Origin: Crocodylus rhombifer
Lineage: Eukaryota > Chordata > Crocodylia > Crocodylidae
DNA: 64,000 nt
Assembly (NCBI GenBank): GCA_038503035.1
Contig: JAVSML010024365.1
Location: forward strand, 1 to 64,000
Direction of reading: 5' to 3'
Position numbers and translations under genes: made by a program. This document shows positions 46,601 through 58,459 of this stretch, piece after piece (position 1 is the stretch's first letter; each line of letters opens with the position of its first letter). The notes below the pieces were generated by a model. That model ran no database searches. It was not told the DNA's origin and was given only the letters and a program-made list of their open reading frames with translations.

Positions 46601-46644
46601 TGAAGACAGAAGGCTATGAGGCAGGGCAGACCTCAGACCGGTAG
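40646..46644 (+). CDS. ZPR1: ZPR1 zinc finger protein (14 coding exons)
   Basis: Exons: 40646-40783, 40897-41058, 41931-42021, 42513-42583, 42786-42872, 42964-43086, 43257-43310, 43573-43639, 44095-44165, 44715-44804, 45056-45166, 45562-45648, 46072-46137, 46510-46644. Phases agree throughout and give 450 residues; human has 459. Two C4 zinc fingers are intact: Cys40, 43, 69, 72, and Cys250, 253, 279, 282. Each is followed by a ZPR1 homology domain ([43 protein letters not shown]). The C-terminus [13 protein letters not shown] is nearly identical to human. ZPR1 is described as a chaperone for eEF1A and partner of SMN that moves to the nucleus on growth stimulation. The 43640-44094 intron looks U12-type. 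Confidence 0.97.
41270..41388 (+). mobile_element. CR1 LINE 3' end fragment in ZPR1 intron 2
   Basis: The segment contains tgctgggatctcttctgacc, a cagcagacttcccggccctg block and the terminal cccgatgatcttgcgaggtc and ccttccagccctgacatctg. It is the last about 120 bases of a CR1, in sense with ZPR1. Confidence 0.8.
43640..44094 (+). other. ZPR1: ZPR1 U12-type intron
   Basis: The donor reads gtatcctttt, the minor-spliceosome consensus. Close to the acceptor is ccccttgac (44078-44086), a good U12 branch-point sequence, with its A at 44085, nine bases before the intron end. Using this donor restores the conserved residues LVQIPHFKE across the junction; a donor at 43636 would not. Confidence 0.8.
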
Positions 46645-47103
46645 CAGCACATGGAAGGCGGAAGTCAAGCTGGCTTAACTAAATGATTGTTGTTTGACTC
46701 GAGTGGAGGAGCTGGATTGTCCAGCACTTGAGCCATGCTTTTTCTTTAGGCAGCCTGAGGGCTCGCTCCCTTTGACCTTTTGAAAGTGGACAGCTGGGGC
46801 TGTCCCATGAGGTAAACATAAAAGACACTCGGAGTCTGTCGCTGTCCTTCTTGCAGAGACTTGTTTACATTTTTCCTTATGCAACTGTAATCTAGATGTC
46901 TGGGTTTCTGGTTCTGTTCTTGCCAACCATATTGCCTTGACCTGCACCAGCAAGGGTTAATGGGACCCTTTCCCTGCAAGGGGTGGCATGGAGTCTCTGT
47001 TTAGCTGCTGGTATGGCTACTGGCAGCCCAGTTTCTATTTGAAGAAGTAACCACTGTCTCCTTTCCCTATGCTGTGTTCCACTGTACAGTCCCAAGTAAC
47101 ATA

Positions 47104-47109
47104 AATAAA
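47104..47109 (+). other. ZPR1: ZPR1 polyadenylation signal
   Basis: AATAAA lies 460 bases after the ZPR1 stop. The BUD13 coding start is only 0.7 kb further on. Confidence 0.85.
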
Positions 47110-47732
47110 GTGGTTTCACTAAGTGCAAGTGTTCTCTTGTGCATGTTGCCAGGCTTGGGGAGGGAGATTGCCTTGGGCAGACTTCAGAAACCAAGACCAT
47201 GTGATGCAGGGCGGCCTGTGTGGGGGAGGGGAGGCAGCAGCCTGCTGAGTAAGTGGTAGATCATCTGCTGCAGCTGAGGCTGGCTCTTCAAGCAGTCCTT
47301 GCTCTGTCCCTAAAATGCTGGATTCAGTTGCACAGGGAACAGCGGGTGCTTGGGCCTGAGTTAGGATCATAGATAGACGTACCATGGAGCCAAGTAGGCC
47401 GCTGCTCCTGCAAGGCTGATGAGCGGGCGGGCCCTGTGCTTTTCTGTTGTGACTCCAGTTTGAATTTGCAGTCGCAAGCCAGGCCGTTCCAGGCTGGCTT
47501 GCACCTTTCTGGATTTAATTTGTCCCCATCAACCCCAAGCGGTTGGCGGGGGCAGGCTGCGCTCTGGGGCTCGCCCTTGGAACAGCTGCTCCGTGGCCCC
47601 GCATCAGGCTGGGGGCGCTGCATCTTCGCCCGGGGCTGTTTGACCCCAGCAGCAGCTGAACCTCCGGGGGCTGCGACCCACGTACTGCCGCCCCGGGGCA
47701 GGCCCAGACCACGTGCCGCGGCGGGAGCCGCT

Positions 47733-47806
47733 TTACTTCCGCTTCCGGCGTGCCCCTCGCCTCGTAGCCGCTTCCGGTTCGTCCGCGTAGCCGCTTCCGG
47801 GGTGTC
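47733..47806 (+). promoter_or_regulatory. BUD13: BUD13 promoter with repeated ETS-like sites
   Basis: The 15-base string cgtagccgcttccgg occurs twice exactly (47763-47777 and 47786-47800), 23 bases apart. A third cttccgg lies near 47741. Each contains the reverse of the ETS core ccggaag. There is no TATA box and the region is CpG-rich. Confidence 0.55.
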
Positions 47807-50800
47807 ATGGCGGCGGCGCCGGGGCTGAGCAAGGCCGAGTACCTGCGGCGCTACCTGGGCGGCCCCGAGGCGGCGCCCGGCGGGAAGCGGCGCAAGCGGC
47901 GCAGGAAGGCGCCGGGCGGCAGCGGGTGAGCGCGGGGCCGCGGTGGGGGGGAGCCGGCGGGCCTGACGCCGCGGCCGGGGCCTGACGCCGCCTCTCGCCC
48001 GCAGGCTGCGCATCGTGGACGACGACGTGAGCTGGAGCAGCCTGGGCACCGCCGAGGGCCCCGAGCGCGACGAGGAGGAGGATGACGAAGGCGACCAGCC
48101 CGTGGTGGGCAGGGGGGCGGGGTGGTCCTGACGAGCGGCCGTGTTGCTCGGGACAAAGCCCCGCCGGGGTCGCGGAGGAGGCAAAGGGGACGTGGAAGCC
48201 CCATCCCGCAGCCTGGCCCGGGGGTCTTATCTTAGGGGTGTCCTGGGCGGGTGCCAGGGCCAAGCTCGTTGTTCGTGCGCGGGGGTCGAAGCATCCGGCC
48301 CCGCGTCGCACCCCTCGAGCCGGCTTTGGGAGCCCAGAGCGTCTCCCCCCACCCGACAGCGTGCACGAGAGACGCTTGCACCTCGCTTTATTGGTGTGAC
48401 TTAAGGCCGTGGGTTGCAGGATCTGTGGGCTGGATCCGGCTCGCAGGCTGCATGTTGGACGTGGGTTCAGGCTGTTGGGTTCCCTGGCGAGATGCGGCAG
48501 TTTCACTTCCTTGCTCTCCTGGGCCTGGGGCTTGTTAGTAGACGCTGCCAGGAATGTCACAGGCTGACACACCCGTGACCCCTTCCCCCTCAGAGAGTCT
48601 TATGGGAATGGATGGGATGCCGCTAGGTGTGCTAATTATTTTTAAATTCGTGCCTAGGCTGCCTGTTGGCAAGGCAGGATTTACAGAAGCGATGTGTTTT
48701 TGAATAAGAAATGAATAGAAAGGGATTGGAAAAGCACAAGCAAAAAAAAACTAGGGAGGAACACTGTGACATGTTACAACAGCTCTGTACCTTGGAGCAA
48801 AGCCCGTGCCGTGGCTCACATCAGCTAAAAGCTGCGACTAAAGGAGCCAACGGGTGTTTGCCGTTCTGGAGTTACGGGGAAAATTAGTGGCAAATGCAAA
48901 GGGCAGAGAGGTTGGAAATGGGTTTTGAGATCAGTGCATAAAAAGTCTGCGTGGTCAAAATAAAGAAGGTTTCCAGCCCTGCTGTGTGAGTGTTCAGATG
49001 GAAAAAGTGTGTTTTCAGAGCATTGTAACTCTGGCGTGCTGCTTTTAGGTGGCAGAATTCATCGACGAGCGCCCGGATGAAGTGAAGCTGATGGAGGAAT
49101 TCCGAATGAACAACAAGTGGAAGCTTTTGGGAGGTCCGTGTGTGCTGTGGCCGCCCGCGAGGAGGCTGGGGGGAGGTGGTGGATCTAGCAACAGTAAGGT
49201 GCTCAGCTTGATATGGTGCACTAAACATACAGCAAGTCTCTGGCCCAAAGAAGTTATGCTTGAAGGACAGACCTAGAGAAGATGAGAAAACCAGGGCTGA
49301 GCAGAGCTAAAGCTGTATTGGGTTTTTATTCCCCATTTGCATTACAGATCTTGTCTTGTGGAAGGTAGGCATGGGGCAAATAGGTATTTGACCAAAGAGA
49401 AGGAGGTTTGCCTCAGTGGGGGTGTTCCAAGAAGGGGAGATGTGCAGCAGAAGGGGAGAGGAAATGAATGGGGTTTCAAGACTGGGTGTGCTCTGGGAAA
49501 CAGTAGAGCTAGCAGATGATGATGGCGGGACCCGCCGTTCATTGTGGGGACGGGTAGCATTGGGAATGAAAGTGAAGCTCGAGGTGCCTGATCTTGCGTG
49601 ACTGCCGTAGCGAGGTGTTCTGCCGTGGCCAAGGGACTGTCAGTGGTGTGACGGGTGTCTCTGACTTCACCAGAGCAGATGTGGCCCGGCCTCCCGTTCT
49701 CCTCTCCCGAGTGATTCACCTTTGCAAGCTGGAAAGTGAAATGTCCTCAGTGAAGATTCTTTAGCTGCTCATGGCCCAGTAAGCTTCTAGGTTATGCTGT
49801 GATCTTAGGGGAGAATCGAAGTGGTAATTTTCTACTTTTTCTTTAGAACAGGATGAAGATTGCAGAAGCTCAGACCGGTCTCTGACTGTCAAGTCCTTAA
49901 CGAGGTAGGAGGCTCTCACCAGGCCTGGTCCTCCTTTGTACTTTGTTTTCAGTATAGCCCTTTCTGTCCTGGGGTCTCCAGGCACATCTCAGTAAAGCCT
50001 AATGGCATTTTTTGAGATCAGTCAGGGCTGGATGGGGATTGCTTTCTCTACTGCTGATTGCATTCTCTCCCCTCGGGGGGGGGGAAAAAGCAGTAGCCAA
50101 TAGGGTAACCAATAATAATTCATCATCTTTTTTGATACCGAGTGTGCTATTATTCCCTGCTCATGGAAGGTACCAGGAGAGAATGGGTGCAGCTGGGGAA
50201 AGAAAGGTGGAAAAGAGCAACGTTACTAAAGTTACGTTACTCCTCCTTTTTTGAATCCCACCCTCGTACCTTTAGAGACTGGTCTGATGTATTTAATTAG
50301 TAGAAGATGACTTGATGAACAGGGTAGAGTAACTCTGCTAGGTGGTTTCAGCGTCTTTAGGAGCACCGTGGGATTGCAAAGCGAGGCTGTTAAAAGTTTT
50401 GTCGTGAGCCAGGTTCCAGCTTGGTGTTTTGAGGGCTGCAAGGCGAGAGCATAGCCAAAGCTTGTGAGGTAGCAGTGACAGGCTGGGGATGGCAAATTGG
50501 GCGTTAACCCGTGAAACCAAAAACCAAGTGTGACTCAGTGACTAGAGCTTTATTCAGCAGAGCTGTTTTCACCCATGAGACCCACTGGCTGTTCTGTAAA
50601 CCTGTGGCTTGATTTCTGTTTCCAGTTCAGAAGTGACAAAGTGGAAGAGAAATAAAATCTCGCCCAACCTGTCGCCGCTGCGCCAGGGCTGCCATGGCTC
50701 ACCTGAGCCATCGCCGCCGCGCCGGGGCCGCCACGACTCGCCTGACCCGTCACCACCGTTGCACTGGGGCCGCCACGACTCGCCCGACCCATCGCCGCAG

Positions 50801-53800
50801 CCACACCGAGGCCACCATGACTTACCTCACCTGTTGCCGCGCCGGGGCCGCCACGACTGGCCGGACCCCTCGCCGCCGCGCCGGGGCCGCCACGACTGGC
50901 CGGACCCCTCGCCGCCGCGCCGGGGCCGCCACGACTGGCCGGACCCCTCGCCGCCGCGCCGGGGCCGCCACGACTCGCCCGACCCCTCGCCGCCGCGCCG
51001 GGGCCGCCACGACTCGCCCAAGAGAACTCATTTAGTGTCTGGTAGAAAAGGCAACAGAGTTGCAGATGGGTCTTTGCCAGGAGGACAATCTGTTCCAAAA
51101 ACTGGCTTCCTGGAGAAGTTGTCTTCGAGCCAGAGGCGCCAGGCTACACCAGATCTCTCACCTCCTAGGAAGAACCGACACAAGTCTGAGCTAGAAACAT
51201 CACTGCCCCAGAGGAAGAGGCCTGGGTCCCCAGGTGGGCCCAAAAGGGCAAGCAGCACAAGAGGCAAGTGTGGCATGTGCATGAGATGCTGTGCTGTTTC
51301 CTTGGCCTTAGAGCAGGAGGTTGCTGTCAGGCTGGTATTTAAAGGCACTGCTGTGTGATTGCGTTTCCCTGTACCTGCTAGGGTGACAGGATTTGGATCC
51401 ATTTTCACACTCCTGGTAGGTTACAGGTGGTAGGGCATTTGCTTGCCCAACCGTAGGAACAAAAATGCCCTCTACTTTAGCGCTTTGAACAGTGAGGCTG
51501 GTTCTCACAGTCCTGTTCTGCTCATCAGGTTGAGCAAAGGGCTAAAGATCATAACAGCAGTCACTGGACAGGGCTGCTGTGGAAAAGGCTATTTCATGCG
51601 TAAGGACGAAAAAAATCCCTGCAGAAGGAGGACGGTTAAAACATGCTTGCCCTGCTTCTCTTGCTTTTTTCCTCTTCTCTTAGGCCCTGCCTGTTACTAG
51701 GGAAAAAGAGTCTTTTGAATATGTTAACTTGTCTGCTTTCATATCCCAGCTCAGGTGAGACCAGTGGTGCTGCTATGTTTGCTGGGGAAGGAGGATCGTG
51801 AGGCTTATCTCCGCCAGCGAATATGCTGCTCGGTGCTTGTTGCTGTGGCTGTCAGCCACCCAGATTGAAAATACCCGCTTTGTCCTGATGGCAAAGCTGG
51901 GGCTTTACCTTGCACTAGTGGGAAGTAGACACAGCTGACATTGCGGTGTTGCCCTCGTTCACTGGAAGAGGATGGGTACTTAGCAGTATTTGTGTTTATC
52001 TAACAAAGGAACTTTCTGAATCCCCAGCTGTCCCTGCGTACTGGGGCTGTGGTTTGATAAGAAGGGAAATGTCCAGGGCTCAGCCACTGCTGTGCGCGTG
52101 TAACCGTCTGCATGTTTGATTCGCTTTGGTTCAATTTTCAAGCGGGTTGATTCAACTTTGTAGCGGGGGCCTGGTGAACCAGCTTTTTAGTCTTTTACGT
52201 GGCCCCTGAGTTTGTTTTCCTTGGATTTTAATTCAGTCTTCCTCTACTGTTGCAGGTTCTTCTCCAGGCAGTAAAAAGCCCCAGCAGGCATCGTCTTCTA
52301 ACAGGCTCCAGAGACATGATTCGGACGCTTCGCCCCCACGGAAGAGTGCCCAGAACTCTGATTCGGACCTTTCCCCACCACGGAGAAATCTCAGGCCAGG
52401 CCACTTGCATCGTGACTCCTCTCCTGGTCTTGGTCCTTCCAAAAGGCTTCGGGACAAGTCTTCAGATTCTGATTTATCTCCTCCCCGAAGGAGTCAGGCC
52501 TCTGGGAAGAAACACCGCAGTTCAAGGAGCCCTTCTGACCTCTCACCACCTCTTCGAGGACGGGACTGTAAAGGATCTCCCCAGAGAGAGAGAAGAGAAG
52601 GCCAGAGAGTAAGGATATGGGCTTTAGCTTCTGAGTTGCAAAACCCGTGTGGTGGCTGGTCTGGAAACTTGAGAAATCCAGTAGTATCCAGCTTGCAAAA
52701 TACAGGCTTGCCAGGCTGCCCTGCCAGCGTGCTTCACCCCCAGCTAGCAATGAGTACAGCTCCAGGGCAGGGAGAGGAGAGCTCTGTTGTCTTGGCCCAC
52801 TTGGTCTCTCATGTGCTACTCAGACTGGGTGCAGTGGAGCCATTTTGTGCCAATGGGATGGCCGTTTCTCCTAAGAAGTGCCCTGAGCGCACCAGCTTGT
52901 TTCACTAGCCAGCAGCTGGTAGCCCGTGTAACTCAGGAGGATCTTTTTTTGCTTTGCAGGCTAGTCAGATGCTGTCTGGGGGAAAAGCTGGGTTGGTGTC
53001 AGCTGATCTGCTGCGGCAAGAACAGCAGGAGCTCAGGAGACGGGATAAAAGTAACAAGCACTTGGAAGGTAAAGGGTGTGGAGGCTGCCAGCCCCAGCCT
53101 CGTTTTTGTTGGCAGAGTGACCCTTAATGCTGCTTCAGTCCTCATCCTGGTGGGGTGTGGTTGGGCCTGGGGGGCATGTAGATGTTCTGAACAGCCTTTG
53201 AGAGTGGAGGTGCAGGGTTTGAGAGGTAAAAGAATCAATGGTGGGGCCCCAAGGACCGTCCCCATGAAGGAACACAGAAGGGAGAAGTGGCTGGCACTTG
53301 CCCCTGTAGTGGGCTATGATGGGTTCATTAGATCTTCAACAAGTAGGGCTGGACTGAGGCCAGAGGGATCAGCCAACAACCACAGCTTCTGTAGGGGTTC
53401 AGGGGCTGAGTGCTGAAGCTGGGGTATCCGCTGTTGCCTGGGGATGTCTGTGAAGCGGGCATGCTTACAGCAGTGAGCAGGGTTGAGGTGCATTTCAGTA
53501 CCGAATGTTGCTTGCTGAGGTTCTGGAAGTAGTCCACAGTGAGTAACCATGAAATTCTGATGCCCTCAGATGAATCCCAGAATGCAGCAACTGTCTTCCG
53601 AGACAAGTCAGGCCGCAAGAGAGACCTTGCTCAAGAGCGACTTGAGCAGCAGAAGAAAGCGGAGGAGAAGGCTAGCAAAGACGAGCAATATGCCAAGTGG
53701 GGCAAAGGGTGAGTGCATGTCTGTTGTCCCTGTGCTGTAGTGCACATTTGCGTGATACAGTTGCATGTCCACTTGAGGCTTCTTAGTGACCGTAGACCCT

Positions 53801-55407
53801 GCACAGAAGGGCAGTATAGTTCTGATTACCAGATGTTCCACATCGCTTGCAGATCCCTTCAAGCTTCTCGCACCCCACTAAGGTGTGGATCATGAGAGAT
53901 TGCTTTGCCTTCTGTTGGCCGTGCTGAGGAAGTGGCAAGCCATGTCCGGTGACTCCTGACTGCTTTCTAATGCGAGGCTTTGTGTGTTTCTTTTCCAGCC
54001 TGGCTCAGAGCAAACAGCAGCAGCAGAATATGGAGGATGCAATTAAGGAGATGCAGAAGCCCCTAGCTCGTTATATTGATGACCAGGACTTGGATCAGAT
54101 GTTGCGGGAGCAGGAGAGAGAAGGAGACCCCATGGCCAACTTCATAAAAAAGAGGAAGGCAAAAGAGAGCAAGGACAAGAAAGGTTGGGGTGCTGAGATG
54201 CATTTAGTGGGTTTAGACCTTGCAGTGGTGCACTGACCTGTCAGTACATAGCACAGACTCCCTGTAATGGGCAGTCTGGTGCCTGGTGGGTACTGTTCCT
54301 GGCTGGCTTAAAGACAGCAGTGCCTCAAGTGGACGTGCACCACCTGTGTTAGGTTCTCCACCTTTCCTTCTGTTGGAGTGCACGTAGAAATCCACAGAGC
54401 TGAAGTGGATGGTGCATGTGTGTCTGGAAGCTCCTTCCACAAATGAGGGAGAGCTGTTTAGCAGTATCTCTAGCTCTGCCTTCAGTTGACATGTACTGAT
54501 GTGTACATACTTCTGAGTGCTTCTGACTATAACTCATTTGGCTAAAACAGTAACTGGTTCTGTTGTTCTTTTTATCTAGAGAAACCCAGGTACAGTGGAC
54601 CAGCACCTCCGCTTAACAGGTTTAATATATGGCCTGGCTATCGCTGGGACGGGGTGGACAGGTAAGCTTTTCTGGGGCTGTTTGAGTAGTCCCCGGCACA
54701 GCAGCAGCAGCAGTAGTAACCAAGGCTCAGCCCTGTAGAGCTTGCTGTCTAGAAGTCCCTAACTTTCCCATGGTCTAGCTGGTCTGAAGAAGGAGCTCAA
54801 TAAGTTGAAAGGGTAGGATCATGTGCAGAGGTGTCACAGTAGCAAGGTGTTGGGCTTCCTGATCTGGGGTGGCTTCCAGTCCTCTGTCCCTGTGATAACC
54901 CAGAGGAAGACATGGGAGATGTCTCATGTGGTGCTCTGCATGCTGTGGGGCTTCTGGCTCTTGTGCAGCTTGATGAACTTGAGACTCTCCAGGTGGGGGG
55001 AAATCTGTAATGTGCCAGATACACATCTGTATCTGTAATGTGTTGGTCACTAGGCACCTGGGAAGGGCCTAGGCTAGAGCAGCGCAGGCTGCCACACTGG
55101 CTTTTGTGCTGCCAGGCCGCTGTACTGCCAGCAGATGGCACCAGCTGTGTTAGCTGCAGATCCGGACTGGACTGGAGCGGAAACTCCAGGGAAGGGATTA
55201 GGAGCAGGGCGTCCCAAGTCATCTGGCCTTGCCAGAAAGTTTCATACGCTTGGAAATGGCTTGATGAAGCAGACTGCACACCCACATGTGCTCTTCTGGG
55301 TGTTGTTTTACAGGTCCAATGGATTTGAGCAGAAGCGCTTTGCTAGACTAGCCAGCAAGAAGGCCATCCAGGAGCTCGCCTACAAGTGGAGCGTTGAGGA
55401 CATGTAA
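47807..55407 (+). CDS. BUD13: BUD13, RES-complex splicing factor (11 coding exons)
   Basis: Exons: 47807-47925, 48005-48104, 49049-49133 (or to 49193), 49847-49904, 50626-51263, 52256-52608, 52960-53068, 53570-53708, 53999-54183, 54580-54661, 55314-55407. They give 653 residues, or 673 with the longer exon 3; human has 619. The N-terminus has [11 protein letters not shown] and RIVDDDVSW. The middle is an Arg/Ser/Pro/Asp tandem array ([13 protein letters not shown] units), then [10 protein letters not shown] blocks. The C-terminal Bud13 domain (from about residue 487) includes [51 protein letters not shown] and KWSVEDM. BUD13 works with SNIP1 and RBMX2 in the RES complex, aiding splicing and retention of pre-mRNA. 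Exon 5 ends at a GC donor. No clear AATAAA follows the stop. Confidence 0.96.
48105..49048 (+). other. BUD13: BUD13 intron 2
   Basis: The CpG-rich start of the gene continues to about 48350; the rest is unique sequence with no exon or known repeat. Confidence 0.6.
50700..51025 (+). repeat. BUD13: Coding minisatellite in BUD13 (39-base unit)
   Basis: A 39-base unit encoding 13 residues ([13 protein letters not shown]) repeats in frame. About five copies between 50834 and 51020 are almost identical at DNA level, and four older, diverged copies precede them. Human BUD13 has related [12 protein letters not shown] repeats, so the array type is ancestral while the near-identical core looks recently homogenised. 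Confidence 0.92.
51264..52255 (+). other. BUD13: BUD13 GC-AG intron
   Basis: The donor is AG|gcaagt and the acceptor ctgttgcag. The downstream exon reads in the BUD13 frame ([18 protein letters not shown]) only if the exon ends at 51263. The nearby GT at 51268 would shift the frame away from the [10 protein letters not shown] repeats. Confidence 0.8.
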
Positions 55408-55850
55408 AGCTAAATGAGATAGGGGATGGAGCTCTTGACTTGTTTCCCAGGTGGCAACAAGACCTCTGTATACCTAGGGCCACTGCCACAGTTATATGAT
55501 ATGGCTCATTCTTTCCTGCTGCCCCTAGCCCTCAGTTCAGTGTTGAACTGAACTGTCTTTGGGGGTCACAGCTGGTTTTCAAGGAGAATTTACGGTGCTC
55601 CTGGAACACAACAGAAATGGGGTTTCTCTCTCCATTCGGGTAAAGAGAAGAAAAGGTTCCTGGTGTTCAGAGAAGAACTGCAGCTGTACCACGAGCAACC
55701 AGAAGACTTGCTGTCCTAGGAAAATACAGCACCCAGGAATGCTTCTGCTCTCTAGGAATGTGCTGCACCAGGTAGAGACAGTGATTTCTGGCCTGACTCC
55801 ATCTTTTTTAACCAGTTGATATAAAGTCTGTGTTTAAGTCCGTTTTCAGC
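55408..55850 (+). other. BUD13: BUD13 probable 3' UTR
   Basis: The sequence follows the TAA stop and has no ORF of interest. I find no AATAAA; a tataaag near 55820 is a possible weak variant. The transcript end is therefore uncertain. Confidence 0.45.
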
Positions 55851-57009
55851 CAAATACTTTTTCCCCCAGGTTTGGTTTCACAGATCCCTGATTCCTCTGC
55901 TGTCCCAAATCTCAGGGCCTGTTATGGGGCATGGGGAGGGTTAAGAAAAACTTGTTTGTAGGGGTAGAATTCTTTTATGCACTAGGACTATGAGTGAGAT
56001 GTCCATGCAATGCTAGCAAGTATTTGCAGGTAGTCATGACAGTGAGGCCTTCACCACTGGCTGACTTGCCTCTGGCAGATGTACCTGGTATCAGTGGTGA
56101 CAAGGCCAAAAATAGCTGCATTTTTGATAAGTTCAAGTGGCTTCTCTGTCTTGTAGGGGACGTTTATAATGCAGGCGTTTCTCCTAGTCCTTGTCTGAGC
56201 AGTGATAGGCAGCTAAATGTTCACCAGCAACTGCTGCTCTAGTTACAGTAGGGGGTCTCCAGGGACTGGTGGTCACTCTTTGGAGTAAGGAGTATGGGTG
56301 GAAAATGGTATTGTTGTATCTGACACAGCAAAGCCCTCCCCACCCCCAGTGCAGAAGCTCCCACAGCCGGTCTAAGGCTACTTATTAGCGAGAAGATGCA
56401 AGTAAATGGGGGGTTTAAATGATTTTAGCCCGGTGTTGTTTTCTTTTGGGATCTGATGGCAGGAAGCCGGGGCGTGGTTCCAGGAGAGCATCCTTGATTC
56501 CATTAGACAGGTTTGGCAGGTGCTCAGCGGCCACGTCTCAGCTCAGCCATCTGTCAGCTGAGACCAAAAATGTAATTGTACCAGAGCAGACCTCTTAAAC
56601 AAACCAGGCCAAGACTCTGAGCTACGGCTCGTGCAGAAACAGTTGGCCTGTTCCCTTCTGGAGAGAGAGCGCCTCTGGTAAGAGAGGCCATCAGAGTTCC
56701 TCTTTGCTTACACTGCAGAGAAAATGTGTTGAATGCAGCCAGCTGTTTTCATGGAAGCTGTCTGCTTGATGGGAGCGTGGGCCTGGTGATGTAAATTGGG
56801 CGTCGGCCCTTCTGTGTGCTGGGCCTGGAGAGGCAGTGGGGGGAGATGGTACCACAGATATTTTCATAGGAAATGTATGAACCTTGGGCATCTCCTCTCT
56901 GCGAGGTGGTGCAGCCCCTTTTTTTATTTCCTGTGTTGAGCTGATGGCTCGGAGCCTGTCTGCGGCTCAGCACAACTGTTGTTTATTAATATGTTTGTGC
57001 AGTGCAGGG

Positions 57010-57053
57010 TTTCTTCTTCTTCTTCTTCTTCTTCTTCTTTCTTTTTTTTTTTT
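57010..57053. repeat. TTC microsatellite and T run
   Basis: About ten TTC units are followed by a T-rich run. Confidence 0.9.
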
Positions 57054-58459
57054 AAATCCACAAGAGAAAATGGGTGAAAAATAGCCAAGCTGCAGGCAGC
57101 TGGAGGAAGGCTTGGACCTGATTTTTTTTTTCTAGCATCTGCTGCCATCACACAGTCTGCAATTAGTGCGGCTGAACAAATTGTGCTTCACTAACACCTT
57201 TCAAAGTCTGCTGGAACTTGCCCGGGCTGCAAGCAGGCACTTGCTGGACCCCAGCTGCTGTGACAGTCTCCTGCAGCCACTGGGAAACAGGGTTTCAGCC
57301 TCGTCGTGTGCTGAGAGGCAGATGCGGGCCCCACCTTGCTGTGCGTAAGCTGCTGAGCATTTAGGTGGCCAGCGGCTGAGATCAGGAGGGTGCTGAGCTC
57401 CTGGGGGAACAGTGCTTTTGCCTGAGTAATTAAGCTTGGTGACTCTGAGCTGGAGCAGCATGTGGAAGGGCAGGTAAGAGTGCAGTCATGGGGCCCTGTT
57501 GTAGCCTGCGGATCAAGAGAAGTGATTGCAAAATGGAGTCTCTCACGCCAAGGCCATAACAGTTGCTAAAACTAACAGAAGCGTTTCCAGCATCGCACTC
57601 ATGCATGCTGAATGCAGTCTTCCTGTTGTGTTCTCTACTGCCTTCACTCACTCCTGGAGTCCAAGGTGATTGCACCCTCCAGAGGCCTTGCACTAGGCAT
57701 GGTTGTTCTGGGGACAGGAGGGAGAAGCAGCAGAAGGAAGGGCCTGGTTATACTGCAGAGGCTCTGGCTCAGATGCGTACCTATAGTGCGTACTGGCCTG
57801 GGGAAAGGTGTGATACCCATTGACACTACTGCCCATAGTGTGAGAGTTGGAAACACTTCCAGAGTTTTGAATGGATGCAAGCTGCTGGCTGCTGCCCTCT
57901 GAAGATCTAGGTGAATACCCTCATGTTTGTCACCCGCTTTCTCCGTTCCACGGTGCTGTGCTGCTGCATTCCTCTTACTGCAACCTTGTAGAAAACTGCT
58001 GCCCCTTGGTTGGAGAGCGCTGTAGTTTTCTGAGGACCATTCCAACACCACTGCGAAGCATGAGTTGTCTGATACCTGTACACTGCATTAGCTTATCTTT
58101 CCGCAACTTATTTTAAAGGTTAAAATGTTAGGCACTAGCAAAGGCACAATTGTTTGTACACCCAAGTTCATTATGATGTGGAATTTGTACCATAAAACTA
58201 CTGTGTTTTTACTTCCATGTATTTTCTTTTTAAGATGCTTTTTAGGGTGCATGCAAAGCAACTGCCACTTGTAGCAGTGTCTGCGTCTCACATTTTAGAT
58301 AAGGCAATTTTAATATTGTTCAGATACACCCAAAAAACCATCCTCTCCTGCCAACTCATTCCCCCATGGATAGAGCTGCCTTGCCAGGAGGTCCACAATC
58401 CATCTCAGGCTTCAGTTGGGAGGAGGCAGGGCAGCAGCCTGGGGACCAGGTGGCTCACA

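Noticed and set aside
50550..51098. Gly/Ala-rich minus-strand open frame over the BUD13 repeat
   Set aside because: Tandem GC-rich repeats leave all frames open; only the plus frame matches BUD13.
51268..51273. GT donor (gtgtgg) as the end of BUD13 exon 5
   Set aside because: It would put the next exon out of the BUD13 frame, losing the [10 protein letters not shown] repeats.
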